Shown piece after piece: positions 37,938 to 47,291 of a stretch of DNA of 64,000 bases; positions within the stretch are counted from its first letter, which is position 1, and the number at the start of each line of letters is the position of its first letter. A program made the translations under genes and the position numbers. The notes under the pieces were generated by a model, which worked only from the letters and a program-made list of their open reading frames with translations, was not told the origin of the DNA and made no database searches. Source of the DNA: Pseudomonas sp. BBP2017 (GTDB taxonomy: Bacteria > Pseudomonadota > Gammaproteobacteria > Pseudomonadales > Pseudomonadaceae); contig NZ_PVZN01000003.1 of NCBI RefSeq assembly GCF_003024385.1, forward strand, positions 62,001 to 126,000. The letters are read 5' to 3'.

Positions 37938-38714
37938 TTAAGGTTGTAGCGTTTCCTGGCAAGGACTGCTGCGCAATTTGATTTCTCTTGCGTATCCAGC
38001 CGCTTGATCGGCCAGCAGCGGCCCCGCCGCAAGCAGTGTGCTCAGGCTACTGTGCAAGAATCTCAGGTTGCCCTGCTGCCTGGCCCGCTCCAACCAGGAA
38101 CTGGCTTGAAGCAGCTGTCCGCGCTCGGCCAGCACCATCGCCAGGCTGAACATTCCGCGAAAATCACCCGCCTCGGCTGAGCGCCGATACCACTCGCAAG
38201 CTGCCTGCAGGTCCACCGTCAAACCGCCCAGACCTTCTTCGAGGTAACGCCCGTAAAGGTTCATTGACTTGGCGTGACCCATCAGCGCGGCCTGCCGATA
38301 ACAGGCTAGAGCCTGAGTGTGGTCCTGGCCAAGGCCACGCCCGGCTGCCAGCAGATTGGCCAGGTTGTACAAGCCCCAGTCCAGCCCAGCCTGCGCGGCG
38401 AAACGGTAATGGCGGGCAGCGCCGGGCAGGTCAACATCACCGCCCCAGCCATGCTCCAGGCACCGTCCGAGCATGTTGTGGGCCATAGCGCTGTCAGCGT
38501 TGCTGGCAATTGCAAACCAGGTACGCGCCAACGCCAGGTCCTGCTCGATACCGCGCCCATCCAGCAGAATCTGCCCGAGCAACAGCTGTGCTTCGACAAT
38601 CCCCTGCCCCGCTGCGGCAAGAATACCCTGAGCTGCCTTGCCCGGACTTTCTTCGAGCATTGCGCGCAATTGATCGGCATCCAGAATCTGTTCACGACGC
38701 AGATTGAAACTCAC
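37938..38714 (-). CDS. Sel1-repeat (TPR-like) protein
   Basis: 258 aa of Sel1-type helical repeats, about 36 residues each, with signatures such as AQLLLGQILLDGRGIEQDLA, AHNMLGRCLEHGWGGDVDLP, GLYNLANLLAAGRGLGQDHT and AKSMNLYGRYLEEGLGG. No signal peptide. Such proteins scaffold interactions; here it follows piuC by 2 nt, an arrangement conserved in Pseudomonas, so a role with the iron-regulated hydroxylase is likely though undefined. Confidence 0.88.
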   Translation of the reverse strand: MSFNLRREQILDADQLRAMLEESPGKAAQGILAAAGQGIVEAQLLLGQILLDGRGIEQDLALARTWFAIASNADSAMAHNMLGRCLEHGWGGDVDLPGAARHYRFAAQAGLDWGLYNLANLLAAGRGLGQDHTQALACYRQAALMGHAKSMNLYGRYLEEGLGGLTVDLQAACEWYRRSAEAGDFRGMFSLAMVLAERGQLLQASSWLERARQQGNLRFLHSSLSTLLAAGPLLADQAAGYAREIKLRSSPCQETLQP

Positions 38715-38716
38715 TG

Positions 38717-39397
38717 TCAGACCTCGACCCAGCGGCGCAGCAGATTGTGATAGGTACCGGTCAACTGGACCAACGCCGGGTGCTCGGGCATGTCTGCTGT
38801 CAGTTGCTGAATAGCGTTATCCATCTCGAACAGCAAAGCGCGCTGACTGTCTTCGCGAATCAGGCTCTGAGTCCAGAAGAATGCGGCATAACGTGCGCCA
38901 CGCGTGACCGGGTTGACCTTGTGCAGGCTGGTACCCGGATAAAGCACCAAGTCCCCTGCTGCCAGCTTCACCTGCTGCACGCCATAGGTGTCCTGGATCA
39001 CCAGCTCACCACCGTCATAGTCGTCGGGATTGCTCAGGAACAGGGTCGAGGACAGATCGGTACGCACCCGCTCATGGCTGCCACGGGGCTGGCGCAGGGC
39101 GTTATCAATGTGAAAGCCGAAATTGCCACCTTCGCGATAGCAGTTGATCAACGGCGGGAAGACCTTGTGCGGCAACGCTGCCGACATGAATTGTGGGTGC
39201 TGCCACAAACGCTCGATCAGCGCCGTGCCGATTTCCTTGGCCAGCGGATGGCCTTCAGGGAGCTGCAGATTGTGCTTGGCCTTGGCCGACTGATAGCCCG
39301 CAGTGACCTTGCCGTCAGCCCACTCGGTCTGCTCCAGCGCCTCGCGAATACGCGTGACTTCCTCTGTGGAGAACAGTCCGCAAATGTGTAGCAGCAT
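38717..39397 (-). CDS. piuC: Fe(II)/2-oxoglutarate-dependent hydroxylase PiuC (PKHD type)
   Basis: 226 aa. Iron ligands His96 and Asp98 in FGFHIDNA and His159 in [10 protein letters not shown], with the 2OG-binding Arg in VTRGAR. Prolyl-4-hydroxylase-alpha-like fold. PiuC genes are iron-repressed and normally adjoin a TonB-dependent receptor (PiuA/Fiu); here only a remnant of one remains on the other side of the promoter. Start at 39397 ([10 protein letters not shown]) fits the family; a Fur-box-like dyad lies about 30 nt upstream. Confidence 0.93.
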   Translation of the reverse strand: MLLHICGLFSTEEVTRIREALEQTEWADGKVTAGYQSAKAKHNLQLPEGHPLAKEIGTALIERLWQHPQFMSAALPHKVFPPLINCYREGGNFGFHIDNALRQPRGSHERVRTDLSSTLFLSNPDDYDGGELVIQDTYGVQQVKLAAGDLVLYPGTSLHKVNPVTRGARYAAFFWTQSLIREDSQRALLFEMDNAIQQLTADMPEHPALVQLTGTYHNLLRRWVEV

Positions 39398-39426
39398 GGC
39401 CCAGGTTCCCGAAAGCAGAAAAGACG

Positions 39427-39449
39427 TCAATGATATTGATTCCCATTGA
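39427..39449 (-). promoter_or_regulatory. Fur-box-like operator upstream of piuC
   Basis: TCAATG (39427-39432) and CATTGA (39444-39449) flank an A/T-rich centre; the segment resembles the 19-bp Fur consensus (GATAATGAT...). About 30 nt upstream of the piuC start, so iron repression of piuC-sel1-copy B is expected. Confidence 0.55.
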
Positions 39450-39553
39450 CTTACTACAAGCCTTTTCTGAAGGCCGGGACGTTTCAGCCATAGAAACCCG
39501 CAGAAACAAATTGTAAGGAACGTAAATTCACAGTAAATAGCAGGCGTTCTCAA

Positions 39554-39582
39554 TTGTTACTCATATTTGTTTACACTATATT
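39554..39582 (+). promoter_or_regulatory. Sigma-70 promoter of the lost receptor gene
   Basis: TTGTTA (39554-39559), 17-nt spacer, TATATT (39577-39582) in a very A/T-rich stretch, 34 nt before the ATG of the receptor remnant. A strong match that is still intact although its gene is gone. Confidence 0.65.
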
Positions 39583-39616
39583 TCGCAGCCTTGAAAACCT
39601 GGGGAAGGGGACCACC

Positions 39617-39751
39617 ATGCCGCGTCACTCTGTGCCAACCGCTGTCAGTTCATCACGCTTGCTCGCCTCTGTCATTGGTGTAGCGATTACTGCTACCTCT
39701 GCCGGACACCTGGCTTATGCCGCAGAGACCGAGCCGACCGGGATGTACTGA
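39617..39751 (+). pseudogene. Signal-peptide remnant of a TonB-dependent receptor (PiuA position)
   Basis: A 44-codon frame: MPRHSVPTAVSSSRLLASVI, then GVAITATSAGHLAYAAETEP, then TGMY and stop. It is a complete signal peptide with an AYA-A cleavage site and almost nothing after it. GGGGA at 39603-39611 serves the ATG. It lies exactly where the receptor gene sits between piuC and piuB in related strains, so an internal deletion is inferred. A genuine tiny secreted peptide is the alternative. Confidence 0.65.
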
Positions 39752-39756
39752 CCGGC

Positions 39757-39790
39757 AAGCCCCGTTCATTTCAGTGACCGGGGCTTTTGT
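39757..39790 (+). terminator. Terminator after the receptor remnant
   Basis: AAGCCCCG (39757-39764) / CGGGGCTT (39779-39786) with a 14-nt loop and a short TTTT. Likely the original terminator of the deleted receptor gene. Confidence 0.65.
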
Positions 39791-39849
39791 GTATCAAGGC
39801 ATAATGCGCGACGCATTCGTATTTGCAGCAAGACAAGGTGAGCGATGTG

Positions 39850-42399
39850 GTGAAGAAATCGTTGTTTCAGCTGCACTGGTTCTTCGGTATCAGCGCCGGC
39901 CTGGTGCTGGCATTGATGGGCATCACCGGGGCGATCTGGTCGTTTCAGGATGAACTGCTGCAGCTGTTCAATCCTGACGTGCTCAAGGTCGAGGTGCTCC
40001 AGGAGGGGGTGTTGCCACTGCCGGAGCTGGTCAGGCGGATCGAGGCCGAACAGGGTGACAAGGTTGCCATGATCTCGGTCCAGCCTCGTAGCGATAAGGC
40101 GGCACGCGTCTTCTTCACCCCTCCTCCCGGTGAACGCCGGGGCTTGATGCGCTATGCCGATCCTTATACCGGTAAGCTGCAGGGCGAGGTTGCCGGTCAA
40201 GGCTTCTTCGACCTGATGCTGCAACTGCACCGTTTTCTGGCCATGGGCGACACGGGGCGGCAGATCACCGGCGCCTGCACACTCATGCTGATTTTCTTCT
40301 GTCTCTCCGGCCTGTACCTGCGCTGGCCGCGCAAAGCGCTGAACTGGCGGGTCTGGCTGACCCTGGACTGGGCCAAAAAGGGCCGGGCCTTCAACTGGGA
40401 CCTGCATGCCGTATTCGGCACCTGGTGCCTGCTGTTCTATCTGTTGTTCGCCGTCACCGGCCTGTTCTGGTCGTATGAGTGGTACCGCGAAGGCCTGAAC
40501 AAACTGCTGGCCGATGGCCCCGCCGCTGGCCAGCAGCACAAGCGTGGCGAAGGCCGCGGCCGTCCAGGTGGCGCGCCGGGCAAAGACGCCAAGCCTCTGG
40601 TGGTCGACTACGACGCCATCTGGAGCAATCTGCAAGCCGCGGCCGGCCCAAACATGACCAGCTACAACCTGCGGCTGCCGCCTGCCGGTGGACAACCGGC
40701 GACCCTCTTCTACCTGCTCGAAGGCGCCGAGCACGAACGTGCGCTCAACACCCTCACCCTCGACCCGGCCAACGGCCAGGTGAAAAAACACGATCGCTAC
40801 GCCGACAAGTCGTTCAAGGCGCAGCTGCTGGCCAGCGTCTATGCGCTGCACGTGGGCAGCTACTTTGGCCTGGCCGGGCGCATCCTGGTGACCATCGCCA
40901 GCCTGACCATGCCATTGTTCTTTGTCACCGGCTGGATGCTCTACCTTGATCGTCGACGCAAGAAGCGCCAGGTGAGGGCTGCACGCAGCACCTTGGCGCC
41001 ATCGAACGCCCAGGACAACAGCTGGCTTGTGGGCTTTGCCAGCCAGAGCGGTTTCGCCGAACAATTGGCCTGGCAGAGTGCCGGACAACTGCAGGCTGCC
41101 GGTTTGCCAGTACAGGTGCGCCCACTGGCCGAACTGACCGAAAGCGATCTTAACCAAGCTGCACGTGCGCTGTTCGTGGTCAGTACCTTCGGCGATGGCG
41201 AGGCGCCGGACAGTGCCCGTGGCTTCGAACGCAAAGTGCTCGGCCAGCCTTGGGCCCTGGGCAACCTGAACTACGCCCTGCTCGCTCTGGGTGACCGGCA
41301 ATATCCCCATTTCTGTGGCTTTGCCCGTCGCCTGCAGGCTTGGCTTGGCGAGCGTGGCGCCACCAGCGCTTTCGCTGCGGTGGAAGTCGACAGCGCAGAC
41401 CCTGCTGCCCTGCAACGCTGGCAACAGCATCTGGCACAGTTGACTGGCAGTAAGCCACCGGCCGCCTGGCAGACGCCTGAGTTCGCCAACTGGACCTTGG
41501 TCGAGCGCACATTGATGAACCCTGGCAGCCAAGGCTCAGCGGTGTATCTGCTCGGCCTCAAGCCACAGCAACCGGCGCAATGGCAAGCCGGAGACCTGGT
41601 GGAAATCCTGCCGCGCAACAGCCCACAACACCTTGAACAGTTCCTGCGCGGGCTGGGGCTCGATGGTGAATCTGCCGTACAGGTCGACGGCCTGCAAGAA
41701 AGCCTGCTGCAAGCCTTGGCCAGCCGGCAATTGCCCAACAGCCGCGAGCATCTGGTCGGCCTGCATGCACAGGCCTTGGTCGATGCACTGATTCCGCTGG
41801 CGGCACGGGAATACTCGATCGCCTCGATCGCTAGCGATGGCGTGCTGGAGCTGATCGTGCGCCAGGAGCGACACCCCGACGGCAGCCTCGGGCTCGGCTC
41901 CGGCTGGCTGACTGAGTACCTTGCTGTGGATAACAGTGTCAGCTTGCGCCTGCGCAGCAACAGCAGCTTCCATTTGCCGGCGCCAGCGACACCGATGATC
42001 CTGATCGGCAACGGCACCGGGCTAGCCGGGCTGCGCAGCCTGCTCAAGGCCCGGATCACAGCAGGCGAACAGCGCAACTGGCTGCTGTTCGGTGAACGCA
42101 ACCAGGACCATGATTTTCTCTGTGAGGAAGAATTGCAAGGGTGGCTGCGCAGCAGTGAACTGGCGCGCCTTGACCTGGCATTCTCGCGCGATCAGGCACA
42201 CAAGGTGTATGTCCAGGATCGCTTGCGCGAACAGGCCGCTGAGCTTCGGCGCTGGCTGGCTGAGGGGGCCTCGATTTATATCTGTGGCAGCCTGCAGGGC
42301 ATGGCCAGCGGGGTCGATCAGGTGCTTGGGGAAGTGCTTGGTGTGACCGAAGTAGAGCGCTTGATTGATCTTGGGCGCTATCGGCGGGATGTGTATTAA
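39850..42399 (+). CDS. PepSY-domain flavodoxin/NADPH reductase (PiuB-like)
   Basis: 849 aa inner-membrane reductase. Residues 1-390 form a PepSY-associated membrane domain (LFQLHWFFGISAGLVLALMG, QLHRFLAMGDTGRQITGACT). Then comes a flavodoxin domain (GFASQSGFAEQLAWQSAGQL, VVSTFGDGEAP) and a C-terminal FAD/NAD(P)H module (REYSIASI, LIGNGTGLAGLRSL, YICGSLQGMASGVD). It probably reduces siderophore-bound ferric iron at the periplasm. Several start codons are possible (TTG 39823, GTG 39838/39847/39850); 39850 is best spaced from AAGGTGAG (39835-39842). Confidence 0.88.
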   Translation: MKKSLFQLHWFFGISAGLVLALMGITGAIWSFQDELLQLFNPDVLKVEVLQEGVLPLPELVRRIEAEQGDKVAMISVQPRSDKAARVFFTPPPGERRGLMRYADPYTGKLQGEVAGQGFFDLMLQLHRFLAMGDTGRQITGACTLMLIFFCLSGLYLRWPRKALNWRVWLTLDWAKKGRAFNWDLHAVFGTWCLLFYLLFAVTGLFWSYEWYREGLNKLLADGPAAGQQHKRGEGRGRPGGAPGKDAKPLVVDYDAIWSNLQAAAGPNMTSYNLRLPPAGGQPATLFYLLEGAEHERALNTLTLDPANGQVKKHDRYADKSFKAQLLASVYALHVGSYFGLAGRILVTIASLTMPLFFVTGWMLYLDRRRKKRQVRAARSTLAPSNAQDNSWLVGFASQSGFAEQLAWQSAGQLQAAGLPVQVRPLAELTESDLNQAARALFVVSTFGDGEAPDSARGFERKVLGQPWALGNLNYALLALGDRQYPHFCGFARRLQAWLGERGATSAFAAVEVDSADPAALQRWQQHLAQLTGSKPPAAWQTPEFANWTLVERTLMNPGSQGSAVYLLGLKPQQPAQWQAGDLVEILPRNSPQHLEQFLRGLGLDGESAVQVDGLQESLLQALASRQLPNSREHLVGLHAQALVDALIPLAAREYSIASIASDGVLELIVRQERHPDGSLGLGSGWLTEYLAVDNSVSLRLRSNSSFHLPAPATPMILIGNGTGLAGLRSLLKARITAGEQRNWLLFGERNQDHDFLCEEELQGWLRSSELARLDLAFSRDQAHKVYVQDRLREQAAELRRWLAEGASIYICGSLQGMASGVDQVLGEVLGVTEVERLIDLGRYRRDVY

Positions 42400-42413
42400 G
42401 GCTTAAGGGCCAT

Positions 42414-42466
42414 ATCGCGGGGCAAGCCCGCTCCCACAGCCAGTGGGAACGGGCTTGCCCCGCGAT
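42414..42466. repeat. REP pair, GGGAGCGGGCTTGCCCC family (copy 3)
   Basis: Arms at 42414-42437 and 42443-42466 with only a 5-nt spacer; one substitution in the right arm (A for G). Between the convergent ends of the reductase and omega-amidase genes. Confidence 0.92.
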
Positions 42467-42471
42467 TGCGG

Positions 42472-43263
42472 TCAATGCAGATCGAACGTGTCAGCATCCA
42501 GATTGGCCGGAAAACGCGTGCGATAGGCTGCCAGGTCTGCGGCATTGAGTATCACGGTAAAGACCCCATCTGCCTCCCCCGCGCTAAGCAGACTCTCCCC
42601 CTGAAAGTCCAGCACCTGGCTGTCGCCAGAATAGGCAAAGCCCTTGCCGTCTGTGCCAACCCGGTTCACTGCCGCCACATAACACAGGTTTTCGATGCCC
42701 CGTGCTGGCAACAAACGGTTCCAGTGCTGGCGCCGCGCTGCCGGCCAGTTGGCGGTATACAGCAACAGGTCGGTGTCTTGCGCATCGCGGCTCCACACCG
42801 GGAAGCGCAGGTCGTAGCAGATCAGCGTGCGCACCCGCCAGCCCTTGACCTCGAACTGCACCTGACGCTCACCCGGGGTGTAGTGCTTATGCTCGCCAGC
42901 CATACGGAACAGATGGCGCTTGTCGTAGAACAGGATCTCGCCGTCCGGTCGCGCCCACAGCAGGCGATTGCGGTGACTGCCATCGGCGGCCTGGATGATC
43001 ACACTGCCAGTGATCACGGCATCGAGCTTTTTCGCCTGGTTCTTGAGCCACTTGTAGGTCGGGCCGTTTTCCGGCTCGGCCAGGCGCTCGGAATCCATGG
43101 AGAAACCGGTGGTGAACATTTCCGGCAGGATGATCAGATCGGCGCCACGGGCCTGCTCCAACAAACTATCGAAATGCTCGTAGTTGGCCAGGCGGTCCTG
43201 CCAGGCCAGGGTTGTCTGCACCAGGGCGACTTTCAGGTTAGGCAGAGCACTCAGATCGCGCAT
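42472..43263 (-). CDS. Omega-amidase, nitrilase superfamily (YafV-like)
   Basis: 263 aa. Nitrilase catalytic triad Glu48 (LPEMFTTGF), Lys115 (YDKRHLF) and Cys149 (LICYDLRFP). YafV/Nit2 enzymes hydrolyse 2-oxoglutaramate and similar keto-acid amides. Its first codons overlap the end of the aminotransferase gene by 13 nt, which supports joint action: the aminotransferase uses glutamine as donor and this enzyme removes the 2-oxoglutaramate product. Start at 43263 (MRDLSALPNLKVALVQTTLA). Confidence 0.9.
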   Translation of the reverse strand: MRDLSALPNLKVALVQTTLAWQDRLANYEHFDSLLEQARGADLIILPEMFTTGFSMDSERLAEPENGPTYKWLKNQAKKLDAVITGSVIIQAADGSHRNRLLWARPDGEILFYDKRHLFRMAGEHKHYTPGERQVQFEVKGWRVRTLICYDLRFPVWSRDAQDTDLLLYTANWPAARRQHWNRLLPARGIENLCYVAAVNRVGTDGKGFAYSGDSQVLDFQGESLLSAGEADGVFTVILNAADLAAYRTRFPANLDADTFDLH

Positions 43264-44399
43264 AATTTCTCCGCTGCCTGACGCAGCGTCTCCTCGCGTT
43301 TGGCAAAACACAGGCGCACCAGGTGCTGCTCAGGAATGGCTTGCTGGTAGAACACCGATACCGGGATGGTCGCCACCCCGTGTTCACGGGTGAGCCACAG
43401 AGACATCTCGACGTCGTTCAGGTCCGGGCGGATGGCTGAATAGTCAACCAGCTGGAAGTACGTACCGGCGGTGCGGGTGAACTGGAAGCGCGATGTGGCC
43501 AGCAGATCGCAGAACAGGTCGCGCTTGGCCTGGTAGAAGGCCGGGAGTTCTTCGACGTGCTCTGGATGCTCAGCCATGAAATCGGCCAGCGCCCATTGCA
43601 GCGGGGTCACGCCACAGAAGTTGACGTACTGATGAACCTTGCGCAGCTCAGCGCTCAACGCTGGCGGGGCGACCACATAACCGGTCTTCCAGCCAGTAAC
43701 GTGATAGGTCTTGCCGAACGAGCTGACAACAAAGGCCCGCTGGTACAGCGCTTCTACGGCCAGCACACTGGCATGCTGCACGCCATCGAACACCAGGTGT
43801 TCGTAGACCTCGTCACTGATCAGGTAGATATCGCGGTCGGCGATCAACAGCGCCAGTTTTTCCAGGTCATCGCGGCTGATCAGCGCGCCGCTGGGGTTAT
43901 GCGGCGAGTTGAGGATGATCATCCGTGTACGCGGGCTCAGGGCGTCGGTGAGCTTCTGCCAGTCAATGGCAAATTGGCCATCGGTGAGCTGCACATGCAC
44001 GCACCGTCCACCAGCCAGTTCGACCGAAGGCTCGTAGCTGTCGTAGCACGGGTCGAAGACAATCACTTCATCACCGCCACGAATAACGGCATGGATGGCA
44101 CAAAAGATCGCTTCAGTGGCGCCCGGGGTAATAGTGATCTCCGTCTCGGCATCGACACTGACGCCATAACTACGGGCGATCTTGGTCGCGACCTGCTGGC
44201 GCAACGCAGGCAAACCGGTCATCGGGCAATACTGGTTGTGTCCGGCATTGACATGCCGGCCTACCGCATCGAGCAGGGCCTGGGGACCGTTGAAATCGGG
44301 AAAACCCTGGGACAGGTTCAAGGCGCCGGTTTGCACGGCGAGCTGGGACATGGTGGTAAAGATGGTCGTGCCGACGTTCGGCAACTTGCTACTGATCAT
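43251..44399 (-). CDS. Pyridoxal-phosphate aminotransferase, methionine/glutamine type (YbdL-like)
   Basis: 382 aa fold-I class I/II aminotransferase. PLP lysine in SSFGKTYHVTGWKTGYV (about residue 235), ILNSPHNPSGALIS and LVRLCFAKREETLR near the end. Related to E. coli YbdL and kynurenine/glutamine transaminase K, which re-aminate ketomethiobutyrate in methionine salvage. Start MISSKLPNVGTTIFTTMSQL at 44399 with AAGAAAGAGGG upstream. Operon with the omega-amidase. Confidence 0.9.
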   Translation of the reverse strand: MISSKLPNVGTTIFTTMSQLAVQTGALNLSQGFPDFNGPQALLDAVGRHVNAGHNQYCPMTGLPALRQQVATKIARSYGVSVDAETEITITPGATEAIFCAIHAVIRGGDEVIVFDPCYDSYEPSVELAGGRCVHVQLTDGQFAIDWQKLTDALSPRTRMIILNSPHNPSGALISRDDLEKLALLIADRDIYLISDEVYEHLVFDGVQHASVLAVEALYQRAFVVSSFGKTYHVTGWKTGYVVAPPALSAELRKVHQYVNFCGVTPLQWALADFMAEHPEHVEELPAFYQAKRDLFCDLLATSRFQFTRTAGTYFQLVDYSAIRPDLNDVEMSLWLTREHGVATIPVSVFYQQAIPEQHLVRLCFAKREETLRQAAEKLCAI

Positions 44400-44491
44400 G
44401 AAGCCCTCTTTCCTGCTGAACAATCCGGCGGTCAGAGACCGAGCATAGCGGATTGAGTGGTCAGGAAAAAGGTTGTGACCGTCGCAGGCCT

Positions 44492-44555
44492 ATCGCGGGG
44501 CAAGCCCGCTCCCACAGGCTCAGCTCACCTTGTGGGAGCGGGCTTGCCCCGCGAT
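44492..44555. repeat. REP pair, GGGAGCGGGCTTGCCCC family (copy 4)
   Basis: Arms at 44492-44515 and 44532-44555, both the full consensus. Lies between the aminotransferase start and the der stop, just 4 nt from the der stop codon. Confidence 0.92.
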
Positions 44556-44559
44556 GTGT

Positions 44560-46023
44560 TTAACGCTTGTCCTTGCGCTTCTTCTCGGCTTTCTTGTGGT
44601 GCGACATCAAGCGACGCTTCTTGTTGACCTGGCGGTCAGTCAAGGTGTTCTTGTTGCCTTCGTACGGGTTGTCGCTGCCCTTGTACTCGATACGGATCGG
44701 CGTACCGACCAGCTTGAGCACCCGGCGATAAGTGTTTTCCAGATAGCGCGAGTAGGACTTGGGTACCTTCTCGACCTGGTTGCCGTGGATCACGATGATC
44801 GGCGGGTTGGCACCACCGAGGTGGGCGTAGCGCAGCTTGATCCGGCGACCGTTGACCATCGGCGGCTGGTGATCGCTGACCGCGTCTTCGAGGATCTGGG
44901 TCAGGCGGCTGGTCGGCCAGCGGGTGACCGCCGACTTGAAGGAGTTCTGCACCGACTGGTACAGGTTGCCCACGCCAGTGCCGTGCAGCGCCGAAATGAA
45001 GTGGATGTCGGCGAAGTCGACGAAGAACAGCCGACGCTCCAGCTCGGTCTTCACATAGTCACGTTCGCCCGGCTGCATGCCATCCCACTTGTTCAGGGCG
45101 ATGACAATGGCGCGACCGGCTTCCAGGGCAAAGCCCAGCAGGTTCAGGTCATGGTCAACCACGCCTTCGCGGGCATCCATGACGAAGATGACCACGTTGG
45201 CATCCTTGATCGCCTGCAGGGTTTTGACCACGGAGAACTTCTCGACTTCTTCGTGGATCTTGCCGCGCTTGCGCACCCCGGCAGTGTCGATCAGGGTGTA
45301 CTTCTCTTCATTACGCTCGAAGGGAATATAGATACTGTCACGCGTGGTGCCCGGCTGGTCATAGACGATAACCCGCTCTTCACCGAGCATGCGGTTGACC
45401 AGGGTCGACTTGCCGACGTTCGGCCGGCCGATGATGGCGATCTTGATCCCGTCTTTTTCGCTCGGGCCAGGAATACGTACCGCTTCCTCGCCTTCGGCGA
45501 CGTCGGTATCGATCTCTTCCTCGTCGTTGTCGCGCGGGAAGTCGCTGAGTACGGCCTCCAGCAGGTTGTTGACGCCACGGCCCTGAGCGCCGGCCACGCC
45601 AATGGCGTTACCCATGCCCAACGGCGAGAACTCGGCGACGGCAATCTGCGGATCGATGTTGTCGATTTTGTTCGCCACCAGGAACGAGCGCTTGTTGCGC
45701 TTGCGCAGGTGCTCGGAAATCATCTGGTCGGCGGCGGTCAGGCCGGCACGGGCATCAACGAGGAACAACACCACGTCGGCTTCTTCGATGGCCAGCAGCG
45801 ACTGCTCGGCCATTTTCTCGTCCATGCCTTGTTCGTCACCGGAAATACCACCGGTGTCGACCAGGATGTACGAGCGGCCTTGCCAGCGCGCTTCACCGTA
45901 CTGACGGTCACGGGTCAGCCCGGACAGGTCGCCGACGATAGCGTCACGGGTCCTGGTCAGGCGGTTGAACATGGTGGATTTACCGACGTTCGGTCGGCCC
46001 ACCAGGGCGATTACGGGAACCAT
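44560..46023 (-). CDS. der: Ribosome biogenesis GTPase Der (EngA)
   Basis: 487 aa with two tandem Ras-like GTPase domains, each with GRPNVGKS (the first at residues 9-16), DTGG/DTAG G3 motifs and NKID/NKWD G4 motifs, then a KH-like domain and a basic tail ([20 protein letters not shown]). Needed for 50S assembly. Start [10 protein letters not shown] at 46023 with GGAGAG upstream. Follows bamB. Confidence 0.97.
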   Translation of the reverse strand: MVPVIALVGRPNVGKSTMFNRLTRTRDAIVGDLSGLTRDRQYGEARWQGRSYILVDTGGISGDEQGMDEKMAEQSLLAIEEADVVLFLVDARAGLTAADQMISEHLRKRNKRSFLVANKIDNIDPQIAVAEFSPLGMGNAIGVAGAQGRGVNNLLEAVLSDFPRDNDEEEIDTDVAEGEEAVRIPGPSEKDGIKIAIIGRPNVGKSTLVNRMLGEERVIVYDQPGTTRDSIYIPFERNEEKYTLIDTAGVRKRGKIHEEVEKFSVVKTLQAIKDANVVIFVMDAREGVVDHDLNLLGFALEAGRAIVIALNKWDGMQPGERDYVKTELERRLFFVDFADIHFISALHGTGVGNLYQSVQNSFKSAVTRWPTSRLTQILEDAVSDHQPPMVNGRRIKLRYAHLGGANPPIIVIHGNQVEKVPKSYSRYLENTYRRVLKLVGTPIRIEYKGSDNPYEGNKNTLTDRQVNKKRRLMSHHKKAEKKRKDKR

Positions 46024-46139
46024 GCGGCTCTCCACTGCATAAATTCAGAAAATACAAAGGCCGCTGCACTGCAGCGGCCGGAGTTCGGGCGGCACCCGAA
46101 GTGCCGCAGCCCGAGGCCTGTACGGCCTCAAGCATAGCC

Positions 46140-47291
46140 TCAGCGGATGGTCAGCGCCTCGAGCTTGCCGCTGTTGCCGTACACATAGATGGTGTCACCC
46201 ACCACCAGCGGACGGGCGCGCAGGCCATCGCTGTCGATACGCTCACGACCGACGAAGCGACCGTCGACCTGGCTGAGCAGGTGCAGGTAGCCTTCCAGGT
46301 CACCTACTGCTACATAGCTGGAGAACACTTCCGGCGCCGACAACTGGCGGCGTGCCAGCGAATCGTTGCTCCACAAGGCGCTTGATGAGCGCTCGTCGAT
46401 GCCTTCCACGGTACCCGAAGCCAGGCTCACGTAGACGTTACCGAAGCCCTGAGCCACGCCGGTGTAGCTGGAAGCATCACGCTGCCACAACACCCGGCCG
46501 CTTTCCAGATCCAGACCGGCAACCCGACCCTGGTAGCTGGTCACGTACAAGGTACCGCCAGACAGCAGCAGGCCACCGTCGATATCGACAACGCGGTCAA
46601 GCTCCGAGCGACCTTGCGGGATAGCCACACGCTGCTCCCAGACCGGCACACCGTTGCGGGTATCCAGGGCGATGACCTTACCGGTCGACAGGCCTGCGAC
46701 AGCCAGGCGATTGGTCACGATCGGCGCACCGGTACCACGCAGGGTCAGTACCGCTGGAGTGCTTTCGTAGATCCAACGGCGATCACCGGTGCTGGCATCC
46801 AGGCCGATCACACGGTCGTCCTGGGTTTGCACGACCACCACATCACCGTTGGTGGCAGGCGGCGCCAGCACTTCACTGGTAACGCGCGAACGCCAGCGCT
46901 GTTCACCGGTGCTGGCATCCAGGGCGATCACTTCGCCGCGCAGCGTACCGAGCATGACCATGCCGTAACCGACGCCAACGGCACCGGAGACAGGCAGTTC
47001 AAGGTCCTTTTTCCAGGCCACGTCGCCGGTATTGCGATCCATGGCCATCACCACGCCGGTCACATCGGCGGCGTAGATACGATCGTTCTCGATCGCCGGA
47101 ACCAACATGTTGAAGGATTCGCCCTGACCGTCACCGATCGAACGGCTCCATTGCTTCTTCAGGACCACCTCTTCGGTGAACTTGGTCAGCTCGGCCGGCG
47201 GCAATTCCTTTTTGCTGTTGCTGCTGCAACCCGCGGCCAGAATGGCCAGGGTCAGCACTGCTGCATGTTTCCAACCGATCACGTCACGCAT
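46140..47291 (-). CDS. bamB: Outer-membrane assembly lipoprotein BamB
   Basis: 383 aa. Lipobox LAAGC with Cys22 and an eight-bladed PQQ-type beta-propeller shown by repeated ALDASTGEQRW / GLDASTGDRRW / ALDTRNGVPVW / GLDLESGRVLW segments. Subunit of the BAM complex that inserts outer-membrane proteins. Start at 47291 overlaps the yfgM gene by 8 nt. Confidence 0.97.
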   Translation of the reverse strand: MRDVIGWKHAAVLTLAILAAGCSSNSKKELPPAELTKFTEEVVLKKQWSRSIGDGQGESFNMLVPAIENDRIYAADVTGVVMAMDRNTGDVAWKKDLELPVSGAVGVGYGMVMLGTLRGEVIALDASTGEQRWRSRVTSEVLAPPATNGDVVVVQTQDDRVIGLDASTGDRRWIYESTPAVLTLRGTGAPIVTNRLAVAGLSTGKVIALDTRNGVPVWEQRVAIPQGRSELDRVVDIDGGLLLSGGTLYVTSYQGRVAGLDLESGRVLWQRDASSYTGVAQGFGNVYVSLASGTVEGIDERSSSALWSNDSLARRQLSAPEVFSSYVAVGDLEGYLHLLSQVDGRFVGRERIDSDGLRARPLVVGDTIYVYGNSGKLEALTIR

